Shown here piece after piece: positions 61,808 through 64,000 of a stretch of 64,000 bases of DNA (position 1 is its first letter; every line of letters begins with the position of its first letter). The DNA lies in assembly GCF_000006565.2 (NCBI RefSeq), contig NC_031479.1:4304289-4368288 (forward strand). The letters are read 5' to 3'. Below the pieces are notes generated by a model. It searched no databases. It was given only the letters and a program-made list of their open reading frames with translations, and was not told the DNA's origin. Origin of the DNA: Toxoplasma gondii ME49 (taxonomy: Eukaryota; Apicomplexa; Conoidasida; Eucoccidiorida; Sarcocystidae). A program made the position numbers and the translations under genes.

Positions 61808-62457
61808 CTGAGAAAATGAAAAGCAAACCACGAGCGCGAAAATAACAAGAACTGCATTGCCAGAGAAAGACAAGTTCCAGAGACACTCTTGAGAACAAGG
61901 CGATTCTACATACGCACGCGGGTCTCAGATCTCCGGACTAGGCTGACGACGCCTCAGCCTGTATTGGTAGCCAATCATATGCATAGTCTGAAGCAAGACT
62001 TCAGACGCCTAAAGCAAGACTTCAGACGCCTAAAGCAAGACTTCAGACGCCTAAAGCAAGACTCCAGACGCCTAAAGCAAGACTCCAGACGCCAAAAGCA
62101 TTTGATATGGTGGCATTTAAAGACCGTCCTTGAGGAAATGAACAACGTTTGTCCTCACAGAAACACCAACTGCCTGTCTCAGCCGAAGCTGCTCTCTTTG
62201 TGCATGGCGTCTGGTGAGGCTTTCGTCGCCGTTCCTGCGATACTCAGAGTATCTGTACGTCTACGTTGCGCCCTCTGTGAGCACCGAACGCTCTGAATCC
62301 CTCGACAGCCTGCGCTGGCGCTCGCCACTCCCCCCCTCCGCCACCCTCCTCCAAACGCAGCCGGTTCCCCTGATTTTCAAATTTAACATGTTCCATCTTC
62401 CCCACTGCCGCCCAGCTGCCGAGTCTCTGCGAAGCCGGTCCGGCCGGGCTTGCCGCC
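61808..62457. other. Spacer upstream of the RIC1-domain exon
   Basis: It contains a 21-bp tandem repeat (61988-62092). It may be an intron, a promoter, or a gene boundary, depending on how the RIC1-domain gene starts. Confidence 0.4.
61988..62092. repeat. 21-bp tandem repeat, five copies
   Basis: Five units of the form CTAAAGCAAGACTTCAGACGC follow one another. Copy 1 has CTG for CTA, and copies 4 and 5 have ACTCC for ACTTC. A partial sixth unit follows. On the plus strand the unit is open and reads LKQDFRR per copy. Confidence 0.95.
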
Positions 62458-63938
62458 TCAGAGGCCGACCTCAGAGGGACCAAAAGGGAAAAGCGAGGCA
62501 GGGGGAGAAGACTCGCCGACACACTTCCAGAGAAGACAAGAGATATACGAAAGGAAATGGAAGACGATGAAGCGACGACGCTGCGAAGAAAAACGCGCAG
62601 ACAAGAAAGCGAAAAGATAGACGCTTACTGGGGCGAGGACGCCTGCAATGAGGAGAGGCTGTGGCTTTTGTTCTATGGGAAGAAGGAGGGCGCAGCGACC
62701 TTCGACGTCGAGGAGAGAAGACAGAGAGGACGACATGACAGCCGGCTTTGTTCGTTTCCTCGCCTTTGCACCCTTCCATTGGGTTTCACAGTCTTCCCCC
62801 TTTGCAGAGCACGCTGGCGTCGCCGATCTGGAAGCCGACTCTTGAGCCTCGAGCTCGTCGTCAGAGGAAGAACAGTGGAAGTGAAACGACAGAACAGCGA
62901 GAGAGAGGCCCTCTGTGGCCTGCATCCAGATATAGATGCCCCCTACTGTACAGCACGCGAGATCAGAAAATCGTGTCCAGGACGCGCCTGAGGAAAAGAA
63001 CATTCCAAAGGAAGAACGGAGTCCAAAGAAAGAAACATCTGCTTGCTTCGCTGTTCCCCACAAGACGTTTGTCGAACACCCACTTATCTATCCATGTACG
63101 TAAACACAATTGTGTCTGTGTCTCAAAGAACGAACAGACATGTACATATATACATACATATATATATATATATGTATACATATGTATGTATACATATGTA
63201 TATCTATGTTTTTATATAAGAATGTTTGAACATATCTACGTCTCTATCTGCACAGGTTTCATTGTCAGGTCTTAGCACGATCGTCGTGACGTTCGCCACT
63301 TGCGTTTTGGTCGGCAGCGCATCTCCAGAGCGCGCTCGCGTAGCCCTGTGGATCCGCTGTGTTTCTTTGTCGCTGTGAAGCCAGCTGAGGTTTCCTTCTG
63401 TTTCGCCCCGTGACCCACTGTCGACTGGAAAAGACCTTTACAGCAACCAATTGAAACATGAAAGACCCTTTGACGCAAAACGTTCGTTTTCCCTTTAGCT
63501 GTCACGAAACACGACGACAGAAACAGTGGAGTAGAGAAAAAAAACTCTGCACCAATCCAGGAGGCACGCTGCGTCCCGAATCCACTCGCGGTGACTCCAG
63601 AAACCCAGCGAAAGCGAGGAAAGAAAGAGACGGGTCATCCCGCTCTTGAACCGGTGTCACACACCAGTACCGATGCGCCCGGCGTATTCCGTACAGCCTC
63701 CGATTAGGAAGCAAAGGACGAACGCGGAAGCGACTGGATTGTCCAAGAGGCAACGTTGTACATTTGCGGAGAGTGATGCAGTTAACACGATGGTCATGAA
63801 GGCCGACCTGTTGCGTGGTTTGAACGTTTTCGCCAGCGCCTTTGCGTCTCCAACTCTCGTCTCTGAAAGCTCCTTTGCATGCATGTACACTGCCCCTGCG
63901 TTTTTTGGTGGCTCCACGTCGCCTGGCTGAGCGTCCAT
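62458..63938 (-). CDS. Small putative membrane protein, two-exon model
   Basis: Exon 1 (63938-63665) starts with ATG after an in-frame stop, reads MDAQPGDVEPPKNAG, and ends at a GTGTGT donor in phase 1. Exon 2 (62987-62458) follows a CAG acceptor and completes the codon, giving 267 residues. The hydrophobic segments PVASAFVLCFLIGGCTEYAG and LACCTVGGIYIWMQATEG look like a pair of transmembrane helices joined by a short loop. After them comes a Ser/Lys-rich part and a second hydrophobic part. The two-helix layout is loosely reminiscent of COX20-type assembly factors, but there is no decisive motif. A GTAAGC donor after LLIAGVLAP is in phase with the RIC1-domain exon at 61807, so the two could be one gene. 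Confidence 0.5.
63141..63225. repeat. TA-rich microsatellite in the intron of the last gene
   Basis: TACA and TA repeats lie between the two exons of the putative membrane-protein gene. Confidence 0.85.
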
Positions 63939-64000
63939 CTCTGCTCTCCCTCAGCTTCTTCCGCAGCGTCGCTCTCTGCCTGCTCCCTGTCGTCCAGCTG
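63939..64000 (-). other. Upstream leader of the last gene
   Basis: Only 62 bases remain before the window ends. The minus strand has an in-frame TGA shortly before the ATG at 63938, supporting that start. Confidence 0.4.

Overview
The window looks like nuclear DNA of a coccidian apicomplexan, most likely Toxoplasma gondii or a close relative such as Hammondia or Neospora. The case rests on intron-rich genes with GTAAGT/GTGAGT donors, frequent GCATGC words, (TA)n microsatellites, Ser/Arg/Glu-rich low-complexity insertions inside otherwise conserved proteins, and pyrimidine-rich leaders. No bacterial, viral or plasmid feature was recognised.

Layout, left to right. A small C2H2 zinc-finger gene (992-2272, +) is followed by the 60S ribosomal protein L7 gene (5552-9228, +, five exons). 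A minus-strand gene with partly unresolved exons lies at 11636-14381 and may be SRP14-like. The SF3b subunit SF3B5 gene (15074-16894, +, three exons) comes next, then a large USP-type deubiquitinase (20243-25336, -). After about 6 kb without a recognisable gene comes an unidentified four-exon gene (31552-34429, -), then an insulysin/toxolysin-like M16 metalloprotease family gene (34771-43305, -, eight exons) whose zinc-binding HxxEH motif is lost. Another gene-poor stretch of nearly 6 kb leads to the branch-point-binding protein SF1/BBP gene (49220-56366, +, eleven exons). It is tail-to-tail with a RIC1-domain gene (58316-61807, -, 5' end unresolved). A small membrane-protein gene (62458-63938, -) closes the window.

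The genes are mostly housekeeping: translation (RPL7, possibly SRP14), early spliceosome assembly at the branch point (SF1 and SF3B5), ubiquitin removal, and Golgi traffic (the RIC1 family activates RAB6). They are separate transcription units and not an operon. For most genes the intron phases were checked junction by junction and give uninterrupted reading frames; where they did not close, this is stated.

The points most worth a second look are the catalytically dead M16 protein, two intronic 14-of-15 matches to the Toxoplasma ribosomal-protein promoter element TRP-2, the opposed CT-rich and GA-rich introns around SF1 exon 2, the near-identical 90-bp repeat in SF1, and the RIC1-domain gene with no visible WD40 half.
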